DNA of 64,000 nt from Spirochaetota bacterium (lineage in GTDB: Bacteria; Spirochaetota; Spirochaetia; Treponematales; UBA12059), in assembly GCA_026398615.1 (NCBI GenBank), contig JAPLSN010000013.1:1-64000 (forward strand), in the 5' to 3' direction. The first letter of the stretch is position 1. The number at the start of each line of letters is the position of its first letter. The notes under the pieces were generated by a model. The model had not been told where the DNA came from. It did no database searches and was given only the letters and a program-made list of their open reading frames with translations. This document shows, piece after piece, positions 1 to 6,535 of this stretch. Both the position numbers and the translations under genes were made by a program.

Positions 1-714
1 GCCGAAGCCGCCCCCGCCCAGCGGGCAGCCTACTTCGCGGCGGGCAAGCGCGCCAAGCCGACGCAGGCGGCGGGGAGCCTGGCGGTAAGCGCCGGGGCAA
101 AGGACGGGGCGGGCGAGGTGTTCATCGACGGGAAGAAGGCGGGGACAACGCCGCTGACCCTCAAGCTGCCGGAAGGGACCTACGGGCTCGAAGTGCGCTG
201 GGCGGATGCATATGTCCCCTTTGCGCAAAAGGCGACGGTTGTCGCAGGTCAGATGGCAACCGTCGCGGCGAAGAAAACAATCTTCACGGTCGGGGGCAAG
301 GGGCCTGCGGGCGGGTTGATTTTCTACGACAAGGGAAGCGTGAGCGACGGCTGGCGCTACCTGGAAGCGGCGCCCAGCGACCAGAGCGCCGGCATCCAGT
401 GGTACAACGGCAACTATATTGACATAAAAACCGGCACAGCCATCGGCACGGGCAGGGCAAACACGCAGGCAATCATCGCAGCGCAGGGAGCCGGGGACTA
501 TGCGGCCATCCTCTGCAAGAACCTCTCGATCAATGGTTTTTCCGACTGGTTCCTGCCCTCGAAGGACGAACTCAACCTGATGTACACGAACTTGAAGAAG
601 GCGGGTCTGGGCGGTTTCGGCTCAGGCTGGCTCTGGTCGTCCTCCCAGTACTACGGCTACTACGGCGCCTGGCGACAGAGGTTCTCCGTCGGCTATCAGG
701 ACTACAGCTACTAG
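1..714 (+). CDS. DGR target (variable) protein: PEGA domain plus C-type-lectin-fold/DUF1566-like domain, 5' truncated by window edge
   Basis: The frame is open from base 1, so the start and any signal peptide lie outside the window; 237 codons are visible. The first part is a PEGA domain (VFIDGKKAGTTPLTL, then LPEGTYGLEVRW), a small beta domain of surface and periplasmic proteins. From about base 295 follows a DUF1566/Lcl-like domain of the C-type-lectin fold family used by diversity-generating retroelements (GGLIFYDKG, GFSDWFLPSKDEL, WLWSSSQ). The last 38 codons lie in a variable repeat nearly identical to a template at 1409-1553. The stop TAG (712-714) faces template AAG; reading past it gives 12 more codons, ending AVRACRAF, then TAA at 751-753. 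That looks like the original end, so this allele is probably shortened by adenine mutagenesis. Likely role: a diversified ligand-binding envelope protein, by analogy with TvpA of Treponema denticola. Location is inferred. Confidence 0.88.
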   Translation, partial: AEAAPAQRAAYFAAGKRAKPTQAAGSLAVSAGAKDGAGEVFIDGKKAGTTPLTLKLPEGTYGLEVRWADAYVPFAQKATVVAGQMATVAAKKTIFTVGGKGPAGGLIFYDKGSVSDGWRYLEAAPSDQSAGIQWYNGNYIDIKTGTAIGTGRANTQAIIAAQGAGDYAAILCKNLSINGFSDWFLPSKDELNLMYTNLKKAGLGGFGSGWLWSSSQYYGYYGAWRQRFSVGYQDYSY

Positions 715-747
715 CGCGGCGGATGTGCCGTCAGGGCGTGTCGGGCC
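600..747 (+). repeat. DGR variable repeat (VR)
   Basis: 148 bases at the 3' end of the target gene match the template repeat at 1409-1553. Outside the AAC tract I count 18 differences, and about 6 more inside it; all fall at template adenines (A to T, G or C), with no change at template C, G or T. One 3-base length difference exists: the variable repeat has six codons (TAC TAC GGC TAC TAC GGC) where the template has five AAC codons. The 3' 21 bases (727-747) are identical to template 1533-1553 and are the likely initiation-of-mutagenic-homology region. The 5' limit is set where the first mismatch at a non-adenine template base occurs (599 against 1408). Confidence 0.95.
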
Positions 748-749
748 TT

Positions 750-773
750 TTAACCATTTAACCATTTAACCAT
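750..773 (+). repeat. Three perfect tandem copies of an 8-bp unit (ttaaccat) just after the variable repeat
   Basis: The unit occurs at 750-757, 758-765 and 766-773. The first copy contains the TAA that would end the target protein if the TAG at 712-714 were absent. The block is AT-rich in a GC-rich setting and lies between the homology end of the variable repeat and the hairpin at 784-808. Function unknown. Confidence 0.9.
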
Positions 774-783
774 TTTCCTGGGG

Positions 784-808
784 GTTCGGGGGGCGAAGCC
801 CCCCGAAC
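784..808 (+). promoter_or_regulatory. GC-rich hairpin/cruciform downstream of the DGR variable repeat
   Basis: A perfect 11-bp inverted repeat (784-794 with 798-808) closes a 3-base GAA loop. In the Bordetella phage DGR a hairpin or cruciform just after the variable repeat increases target recognition during retrohoming; this one is in the equivalent place, 36 bases past the end of homology. There is no T run on the plus strand, so a terminator is less likely. Confidence 0.7.
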
Positions 809-832
809 TTCCCGGAACCAGGGGGGCATGAA

Positions 833-1174
833 GTGGCGCTGTACTACGATCTGCCGGTTTTCAAGGACGTCTATAAGCTGACCCTCCTCCTCTTCACCCT
901 GACGCAGAATTTCGCCCGGGAGTACAAGTTCACTCTGGGACAGGACATGAAGCGTGACTGCCTTCAATTGGTACGAAGCATCTACCGGGCGAACAAGGCC
1001 ACGACGAAGGAGGAGTATCTCGAGAGGTTTCTGGATGATTTTGAAGTGCTCAAGCTCGAGGCGCGGCTCTGCGTCGACCTCAAGCTCATCACCATCAAGA
1101 AGCAGGCCGACCTGGCCCTGCTGATGGAGGGCATCGGAAAACAGATCACCGGGTGGCGCAATGCCAGCCGTTGA
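833..1174 (+). CDS. avd: Avd: DGR accessory variability determinant
   Basis: A 113-residue, almost all-helical protein of the four-helix-bundle Avd family, close to the 128 residues of the phage BPP-1 protein. Avd forms a pentamer that binds the reverse transcriptase and template RNA and is needed for mutagenic retrohoming. Its place between target gene and template repeat is the usual DGR order. Recognisable segments are YDLPVFKDVYKLTLLLFTLT, a basic central stretch (SIYRANKATTKEEYLERFLD), and IGKQITGW at the end. The start is GTG at 833, the only sensible start in frame, preceded by a G-rich ribosome-binding stretch (821-826); the nearby ATG at 828 is in another frame. Assignment rests on length, helical pattern and position rather than on a catalytic motif. 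Confidence 0.85.
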   Translation: MALYYDLPVFKDVYKLTLLLFTLTQNFAREYKFTLGQDMKRDCLQLVRSIYRANKATTKEEYLERFLDDFEVLKLEARLCVDLKLITIKKQADLALLMEGIGKQITGWRNASR

Positions 1175-1196
1175 GGGATGGGGTTTGCCCCGTCCC
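1175..1196 (+). promoter_or_regulatory. Hairpin directly after the avd stop, at the 5' side of the template leader
   Basis: 1175-1183 pairs with 1188-1196 (9 bp, one G-U) around a TTTG loop. There is no T run after it. It opens the roughly 230-base stretch between avd and the template repeat, in which no protein-like reading frame is seen; this stretch probably forms the 5' part of the structured DGR template RNA (inference). Confidence 0.5.
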
Positions 1197-1408
1197 GCCG
1201 GAATCCCTCACGTTGTCTCGCTGATCGCCGCGGCGCCTGGCGCCACGACGCGGAGCGTAACGACGCGCGGGAGCGAGCAAGGCTTCGTTCAAAGGCGGTC
1301 GGGGGACTGCCTGCGCACCGGGGGCGACTGCGTATCGCCCCGCTCCCGGAAAGCGGCAGTACAACAGGATCGCCGCGGGAATCCCCGCGGTCATCGATAC
1401 ATCCCGAC

Positions 1409-1553
1409 AACAGGTCTGGGCGGTTTCGGCTCAGGCTGGCTCTGGTCGTCCTCCCAGAACAACAACAACAACGCCTGGAAACAGAGATTCTCCGACGGCA
1501 ATCAGGACAACAACAACAAGAACGACAAATATGCCGTCAGGGCGTGTCGGGCC
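1409..1553 (+). repeat. DGR template repeat (TR)
   Basis: 145 bases, non-coding in themselves, that serve as the RNA template for adenine-directed mutagenesis of the variable repeat at 600-747. Read in the target frame it gives GLGGFGSGWLWSSSQ, then five Asn codons (AAC, 1458-1472), AWKQRFSDGNQDNNNKNDK and YAVRACRA. The AAC codons can never become stops under A-to-N change, but AAA (1479, 1527), AGA (1485) and AAG (1518) can; the AAG became TAG in the present variable repeat. It lies between avd and the reverse transcriptase. Confidence 0.95.
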
Positions 1554-1565
1554 CTTGAACGGGGT

Positions 1566-1636
1566 CGCCACCGGCATGGCCGGTGGCGCTGCCACCGGCG
1601 TCGCGGAACCATCGTCGACGCCGGTGGCGTTTTTTT
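1566..1636 (+). terminator. Four mutually complementary arms ending in a T7 run: candidate attenuator between TR and the RT gene
   Basis: Arm 1 (1567-1575, GCCACCGGC) pairs with arm 2 (1579-1587, GCCGGTGGC). Arm 3 (1591-1603) pairs perfectly over 13 bp with arm 4 (1616-1628) and is followed by G and seven Ts (1630-1636), a textbook intrinsic terminator. Arm 2 can instead pair with arm 3 (3-base loop), and arm 1 with arm 4, which would remove the terminator. The RT start codon lies five bases after the T run and has no clear ribosome-binding site. The arms are seen directly; the switching role is inferred. Confidence 0.7.
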
Positions 1637-1641
1637 GCCCG

Positions 1642-2919
1642 ATGAGTGAAGCGAGCCCGGAAACCTTCTCCCTCGAGGAGGTCTTTGAAGCCTACCACAG
1701 CTGTCGACGCCACAAGCGGAGCAAGGCCAGCGCCCTGGCTTTCGAGGTCGACCTCGAATCCAATCTCATCGAACTGTGGCGGGAACTGAACTCAGGCGGC
1801 TGGAAACCCGGTCCCTCGGCGGTCTTCATCGTCGAAAAACCGGTCAAGCGGGAGATCTTCGCCGCGGGTTTCCGCGACCGGGTAGTCCACCACGTCCTCA
1901 TCCACCGCCTCAACCCGTATTTCGAGAAGACCTTCATATACGACAGCTATTCCTGCCGCGTCGGCAAAGGCACCCACTTCGGGATCGAGCGGGTCAAGCG
2001 CTTTGTACGCCGATGTTCCGACAACTACACGCATGACGCCTGGGTTCTCAAACTGGATATCCGCGGCTTTTTCATGAACATCAGCCGGCCCCTCCTCGTG
2101 GAGCTGCTCGGGGATTTCCTGGCCCGGCGCTACCCCCATCCCGACCGGGGAGCCCTGCTTGCGCTCTGCCGCAACCTCGTCCTGAACGATCCCCTTGTCG
2201 GCTGCGTGACGAAGAGCCCGCCGGAACTCTGGGACGGTCTTCCGGCCGAAAAGAGCCTTTTCGGGGTTCCAGCAGATCGCGGACTCCCCATCGGCAATCT
2301 GACTTCGCAAGTCTTCGCCAACTTCTACCTCGATGGCCTCGACCACTTCTGCAAGCACGAGCTCGGCCTTCGGTACTATGGCCGCTACGTCGACGACCTC
2401 GTCATCGTCCACGAAGACAGGGATAGGCTCGCCGCCCTCGTCCCCCGGATCCGCGACTGGCTCGCCCGCGAACGGCTTCTCGACCTTCATCCCCGTAAAA
2501 TCCGGCTTCAGCACTATGCGAAGGGAGTACCCTTCCTCGGCGCCTACATCCTGCCCGGGCGGGTGTACCCCGGCCATCGACTGAGGCGGAATTTCCGCGA
2601 CGTGATCGACCGGCACGACGCGGTCGTGGACGATCATGCCCACGACGGCGATGAGATACGCTCGTTCCGCTCCTCGATCAACTCCTACCTGGGCATCCTG
2701 AAGCACGCGAACTCATGGCGTTTCAGGGTCGGCCTGCTCAGGGCGCGGCTGTCCCCCTGGTGGAAATGCCGCTTTGTGCTGCCCGAGGGGGCGGAAAAGG
2801 TGCTGAAGCGCCCTGAGGGCTATCATGGGAACGTTCGAAAGCGGGTGAAGATTCGCCGACTTGCAGAGCGCCCGGTGGAAGTATCGTCCGAAGAATCGGA
2901 GTCGACGGACAATAGATGA
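1642..2919 (+). CDS. DGR reverse transcriptase
   Basis: A 425-residue reverse transcriptase that copies the template repeat RNA into adenine-mutagenised cDNA. Motifs from the ATG at 1642: KLDIRGFF with the first catalytic Asp at 139; GLPIGNLTSQ at about 215-223, containing the IGxxxSQ signature that separates DGR enzymes from other retroelement RTs; the catalytic YVDD at 249-252; and HPRKIRLQ with GVPFLGAYI following. There is no RNase H or maturase-like extension, as usual for DGR RTs; a basic C-terminal tail (KVLKRPEGYHGNVRKRVKIR) follows. The frame stays open upstream to ATG 1531 inside the template and ATG 1576 in a hairpin loop, but family similarity begins after 1642. No good Shine-Dalgarno sequence precedes it. 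Partner: Avd (833-1174). Confidence 0.95.
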   Translation: MSEASPETFSLEEVFEAYHSCRRHKRSKASALAFEVDLESNLIELWRELNSGGWKPGPSAVFIVEKPVKREIFAAGFRDRVVHHVLIHRLNPYFEKTFIYDSYSCRVGKGTHFGIERVKRFVRRCSDNYTHDAWVLKLDIRGFFMNISRPLLVELLGDFLARRYPHPDRGALLALCRNLVLNDPLVGCVTKSPPELWDGLPAEKSLFGVPADRGLPIGNLTSQVFANFYLDGLDHFCKHELGLRYYGRYVDDLVIVHEDRDRLAALVPRIRDWLARERLLDLHPRKIRLQHYAKGVPFLGAYILPGRVYPGHRLRRNFRDVIDRHDAVVDDHAHDGDEIRSFRSSINSYLGILKHANSWRFRVGLLRARLSPWWKCRFVLPEGAEKVLKRPEGYHGNVRKRVKIRRLAERPVEVSSEESESTDNR

Positions 2920-3313
2920 AGGTTGGGGGGCAGACTGGGATGCGCGCGATTGCCAGACCGTTCGGGAATCAGCCAACCTTCACCATGCGATCCAACGGGG
3001 CGGTGCCGCAGGCGCGGAAACCCGGATAGAGGACTGGGAGCCGCCCGATCCATTTCTGTCGATGCCGCCGCTTTTGGGGAAGAAGGACCGATGTACAACG
3101 GGTTTATCGGCATCGAACTCCATTGTGATGTTTGGCTCTTCGCGGACTTGAGTGGGTGAAATCCATTTCGAGCAGGTAAAAACGGCTAGAACCGTCTACG
3201 AAATCGCGGGAAGTCCATTCACCTGCCCTCTTCACCTTCCTCCTCTTCCCCCCTCCGCGTCCCTGCGGCACCGCGTGGGGCGTTCCTGGAGAGCATCCCA
3301 CACGGAACCGCGG
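2920..3313. other. Stretch without a supported gene between the DGR and glmS
   Basis: About 390 bases. Short open frames exist but their products have no domain pattern or credible ribosome-binding site. No attachment site or direct repeat marking the edge of the retroelement was seen. No T-run terminator for the leftward glmS transcript was recognised. Confidence 0.6.
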
Positions 3314-5137
3314 TCATTCCACCGTGACGCTCTTGGCGAGGTTCCTCGGCTGGTCCACGTCGCGGCCAAGCTCAAGCGCCGTGAAGTAGGCGAACAGCTG
3401 CAACGGCACGACCATGGTGAAGGGCTGGAAGCGGGGATCGACCTTCGGGACCGGTATACAGTCATCCGCTATGGAAACCACTTCCGCGTCGCCCTCGTCG
3501 GCCACGGCGATGATGGGGCCGCCGCGGGCCTTGATTTCCTTCATGTTCGAAATCGTCTTTTCCCTGAGCTGGTCGCCGGGCACGAGGAAGACGCTCGGCG
3601 CCTCGGGGCTCACGAGCGCTATCGGGCCGTGCTTGATCTCGCCGGAGGCGTAGCCTTCCGCGTGGATGTAGGAGATCTCCTTGAGCTTGAGGGCGCCTTC
3701 GAGGGCGATCGGATGGAGGATGCCGCGCCCGAGGAACATGAAATCGCGGAAGCGCGCGTACTTCTTGGCGATGGTCTGGATGCGGTCGCGGAGAAGGAGG
3801 GTCTTCCGGACGGCTTCGGGGACGGACTTGAGGGCTTCCATGAACAGGATCCCCTCGTGGTGCGACATGTCGTGCATGCGCGCGAGAGTCAGCGTCAGGA
3901 GGTAGAAGGCCACCAGCTGGCTCGTGAAGGCCTTGGTCGAGGCTACCGCGATCTCCGGGCCGGAATGCACGTAGATCCCGCCGTCGGATTCCCGCGCGAT
4001 GGTCGACCCGACGACGTTGCAGATCCCGAGGACGGTGCCTCCGCGCCGCTTGATCTCGCGCATGGCGTAGAGGGTATCCGCCGTTTCGCCGGACTGCGAC
4101 GCCGCGATGTAGAGGCTGTTGGCTTCCACGACGGGGTTGCGATACCGGAGTTCGCTCGCGAGCTCGGCGCTCGCGGGGATCCTCGTGACGCTTTCGAGGA
4201 GCCATGAGCCGACGAGGCCGGCGTGCCAGCTCGTGCCAGCCGCGATGACGCGGACGCGTTCGACCGCGTGAAGCTCCTTCCGCGAGAGGTTGAGGCCGCC
4301 GAGCTTGGCGGTTCCGTACTCGGGTTCGAGACGGCCTCCGAAGGCCCTGGCTATCGATTCCGGCTGCTCGAAGATCTCCTTTTCCATGTAGCAGGAAAAG
4401 CCATCTTTTTCGATGGCGTCGAGCTGCCAGGCGATCTCGTTGATCTTCGGGTCCACGGGGTTGTCGTCCGCGTCGCTGACCCTGAAGTCGGCCGGCGTCA
4501 TCGACACGACCTCGCCGTCGTTGAGGTAGACGACCTGCCTGGTGTGGGCGAGCATCGCGGTGACGTCGCTGGCGAGCAGCATCTCCCCGTCGCCGACGCC
4601 GATGACGAGGGGGCTGCCGTTCCGGGCGCCCACGATGCGGCCGGGTTCGTCCGCGTGGATGACCGCGATCCCGTAGGTGCCCTTGAGGTGGCGCAGGGCC
4701 GACTTCACCGCGCGCTCGAGGTCGCCCTCGTAGAGGCGGGCGATGAGCTGCGCAATGACTTCGCTGTCGGTTTCGCTGGAAAAGCGCACGCCGTCCTTTT
4801 CCAGTTTTTCCTTCAGCGCGCCGTAGTTTTCGATGATGCCGTTGTGGACGATGGCGACCTTGCCCGACGCGTCGAGGTGGGGATGCGCGTTGGCGTCCGT
4901 GACGCCGCCATGGGTCGCCCAGCGGGTGTGTCCAATGCCGCAGGTGCCGGGCATGTCCCTCGGGACGGCCGCACGCAGCTCCGCGATCTTCCCTTTTTTC
5001 TTGATTACGGCGAGCGCACCGTGATCCTGCACCGCTACCCCGGCCGAGTCGTAGCCCCGGTACTCGAGGCGCTTCAAGCCCTCGACGAGGATGCGCGAGG
5101 CCTGCCTGGGCCCCGTGTAGCCGACGATTCCGCACAT
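3314..5137 (-). CDS. glmS: Glutamine-fructose-6-phosphate aminotransferase (isomerizing)
   Basis: 607 residues, the family's usual size (609 in E. coli). It makes glucosamine 6-phosphate from fructose 6-phosphate and glutamine, the first step toward UDP-GlcNAc for peptidoglycan. The N-terminal Ntn glutaminase domain begins MCGIVGYTG with nucleophile Cys2; GHTRWATHGG and NGIIEN are its conserved segments. Two SIS sugar-isomerase domains follow (AAGTSWHAG; SQSGETADT), and the protein ends DVDQPRNLAKSVTVE, the typical C-terminus. ATG 5137 is chosen because Cys must follow the initiator Met; GGAAGGAAGG precedes it. The longer upstream frame is not protein-like. Cytoplasmic. Confidence 0.97.
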   Translation of the reverse strand: MCGIVGYTGPRQASRILVEGLKRLEYRGYDSAGVAVQDHGALAVIKKKGKIAELRAAVPRDMPGTCGIGHTRWATHGGVTDANAHPHLDASGKVAIVHNGIIENYGALKEKLEKDGVRFSSETDSEVIAQLIARLYEGDLERAVKSALRHLKGTYGIAVIHADEPGRIVGARNGSPLVIGVGDGEMLLASDVTAMLAHTRQVVYLNDGEVVSMTPADFRVSDADDNPVDPKINEIAWQLDAIEKDGFSCYMEKEIFEQPESIARAFGGRLEPEYGTAKLGGLNLSRKELHAVERVRVIAAGTSWHAGLVGSWLLESVTRIPASAELASELRYRNPVVEANSLYIAASQSGETADTLYAMREIKRRGGTVLGICNVVGSTIARESDGGIYVHSGPEIAVASTKAFTSQLVAFYLLTLTLARMHDMSHHEGILFMEALKSVPEAVRKTLLLRDRIQTIAKKYARFRDFMFLGRGILHPIALEGALKLKEISYIHAEGYASGEIKHGPIALVSPEAPSVFLVPGDQLREKTISNMKEIKARGGPIIAVADEGDAEVVSIADDCIPVPKVDPRFQPFTMVVPLQLFAYFTALELGRDVDQPRNLAKSVTVE

Positions 5138-5268
5138 GTCAACCTTCCTTCCGTCCGCGCCCGAGCCCAATCCGGCCTTGCGGCCGGACTTCCGGGGGCG
5201 GATCCGACGACGGGATGTTTCGGCACCCGGTTTGCTGTAAACAGGGCGGAACACCGCATCCGGGAGAG

Positions 5269-5298
5269 AATATAGCACGCCGGCGGGCAGGCTACCAA
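5269..5298 (-). promoter_or_regulatory. Candidate sigma-70 promoter for glmS
   Basis: On the minus strand TTGGTA (5298-5293) and TATATT (5274-5269) are separated by 18 bases. The leader to the ATG would be about 125 bases. No glmS ribozyme core was recognised in it. Confidence 0.5.
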
Positions 5299-5333
5299 GC
5301 ATGAGACAGTCGGTTCGGCGGCGGGGCGCTCGC

Positions 5334-5362
5334 TTTACAGCACAAAGTTGCGTCTGTATGAT
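5334..5362 (+). promoter_or_regulatory. Candidate sigma-70 promoter for the chromate transporter pair
   Basis: TTTACA (5334-5339), 17 bases, TATGAT (5357-5362). The expected start of transcription is only two or three bases before the ATG at 5372, so the message would be nearly leaderless. Confidence 0.6.
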
Positions 5363-5371
5363 GGGTGAATT

Positions 5372-5929
5372 ATGGAAGAAACGCGAAATCCGGGCTTGTT
5401 CGGGATTTTTTCCCTCTTCGCCGGGATATCCACCCTGACGATCGGCGGGGGGTATGCCATGATACCCGTGATCGCGCGGAAGGTAAGCTCGAAGGGATGG
5501 CTGGACGAGGCCGAATTCTACGGCTTGTTCGCCACCGCGCAGTCCCTGCCCGGTCCCATGGCCTATAATACCGCCCTGCTCGTGGGAAAACGGACTGCTG
5601 GCGCCGCGGGAGCCTTGTGCGCGGGCCTGGGGATACTCCTTCCGCCGGTCACGATCGTCATGATCGCCGCGGCGCTCGTATCGACGGCCGGGGAGAACGC
5701 GGTCATGGGTGCTTTCCTGCGCGGCGCGGGGGCGACGGTGCCCGGGCTCGTCGCGGCTCTTCTCCTGCGGATGACCCTCAAGCGCTCCTGGAACCCCGCG
5801 CGCGCGCTGCTCTCGGCCGGAGCCGCCGCCGCCATGATCGCGGCGCCCGTCTGGGCGGTCCCGCTCTTCTTCGTCGCCTCGGCCATCGCTTTCCTCTTCG
5901 AGCGTCCCGAGGGCGGGAACGGATCGTGA
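5372..5929 (+). CDS. Chromate transporter family protein, first half-size subunit
   Basis: 185 residues, strongly hydrophobic. It matches the short-chain CHR (ChrA) family, in which two adjacent half-length genes replace one full-length ion transporter of the inner membrane. Conserved segments: FSLFAGISTLTIGGGYAMIP near the N-terminus and QSLPGPMAYNTALLVG at about 56-71, the family's PGP signature. Related long proteins export chromate in exchange for another anion, but many relatives have no proven substrate. It overlaps the next gene by four bases (GTGA). No Shine-Dalgarno sequence precedes the ATG, which fits the very short leader predicted from the promoter at 5334-5362. Confidence 0.88.
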   Translation: MEETRNPGLFGIFSLFAGISTLTIGGGYAMIPVIARKVSSKGWLDEAEFYGLFATAQSLPGPMAYNTALLVGKRTAGAAGALCAGLGILLPPVTIVMIAAALVSTAGENAVMGAFLRGAGATVPGLVAALLLRMTLKRSWNPARALLSAGAAAAMIAAPVWAVPLFFVASAIAFLFERPEGGNGS

Positions 5930-6453
5930 ACGGGTTCATGGAACTTGTCCTGGCCTTCCTCAAGATCGGGGCGGTGTCGTATGGAGGGGGATGGACGATC
6001 GTCGGCATCATCAAGACGGAAGTGGTCGGACGGGGCTGGCTCGATGAGCAGGGTTTTTCCGAACTCGTGGGTCTGGCCCAGGTAACCCCCGGGCCTGTGG
6101 CTCTGAACGCGGCGACGCTCGTCGGATACAGGCTCTACGGCGTGCCGGGGTCGATCGCGGCATCGCTGTCGGTCGTGTTCGTTCCGACCCTGCTCATCCT
6201 GGCCGCCGGCTTCATCCTCGGGAAGTTGGGCGAACGAACCGCCCTGCGCCTGGACCAGTCCCTGCGGACGGCAACCTTCGCCCTCGTCGCGCTCACCCTC
6301 TGGAGCTTCGCGCCGGCCGCTGCTGCATCCATCCCGGCTGCCGCGTACGCCCTCGTCGCCTTCGCCGTTTCGGCCTTCACGACGGTCAATCCCGTCTGGG
6401 TCATACTCGGAGCCGGCTCCGTGGAGACGATCCGGGCGGTTTTCGCGAGATGA
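5926..6453 (+). CDS. Chromate transporter family protein, second half-size subunit
   Basis: 175 residues from GTG 5926 (ATG 5938 is an alternative start, giving 171). Second member of the short-chain CHR pair: FLKIGAVSYGGGWTIVGII at the N-terminus and AQVTPGPVALNAATLVGYR around residues 50-68 repeat the signature of the first subunit, followed by three or four membrane segments. The pair probably forms one antiparallel transporter in the inner membrane. The GTGA overlap with the preceding stop suggests translational coupling. Confidence 0.87.
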   Translation: MNGFMELVLAFLKIGAVSYGGGWTIVGIIKTEVVGRGWLDEQGFSELVGLAQVTPGPVALNAATLVGYRLYGVPGSIAASLSVVFVPTLLILAAGFILGKLGERTALRLDQSLRTATFALVALTLWSFAPAAAASIPAAAYALVAFAVSAFTTVNPVWVILGAGSVETIRAVFAR

Positions 6454-6494
6454 CGCGTTCGATCCCGTAGGCGGCACCTTCAACTTTCGCCCGC

Positions 6495-6523
6495 TTGATT
6501 TTTCCGGTTCCGCCGATGATACT
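6495..6523 (+). promoter_or_regulatory. Candidate promoter for the REC-PAS-GGDEF-EAL gene
   Basis: TTGATT (6495-6500), 17 bases, GATACT (6518-6523). The predicted start of transcription, near 6530, is about six bases from the ATG at 6536, and no Shine-Dalgarno sequence is visible. Confidence 0.45.
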
Positions 6524-6535
6524 GGGTCGAGACCC

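Noticed and set aside
1531-1641. Earlier starts (ATG 1531 or 1576) for the reverse transcriptase
   Set aside because: They lie in the template repeat or hairpin loop, and the added residues do not look like an RT N-terminus.
2861-3159. Open frames after the RT gene
   Set aside because: Products are Arg/Gly/Pro-rich without a domain or ribosome-binding site, and partly overlap the RT tail in another frame.
5138-5262. glmS ribozyme in the glmS leader
   Set aside because: The leader is long enough, but I could not find the ribozyme core sequence; the ribozyme is known mainly from Gram-positive bacteria.
3152-5275. Long plus-strand open frames opposite glmS
   Set aside because: They mirror glmS codons in a GC-rich genome; composition is Gly/Arg/Asp/Val-rich without motifs. 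The same holds for long frames opposite most other genes in the window.
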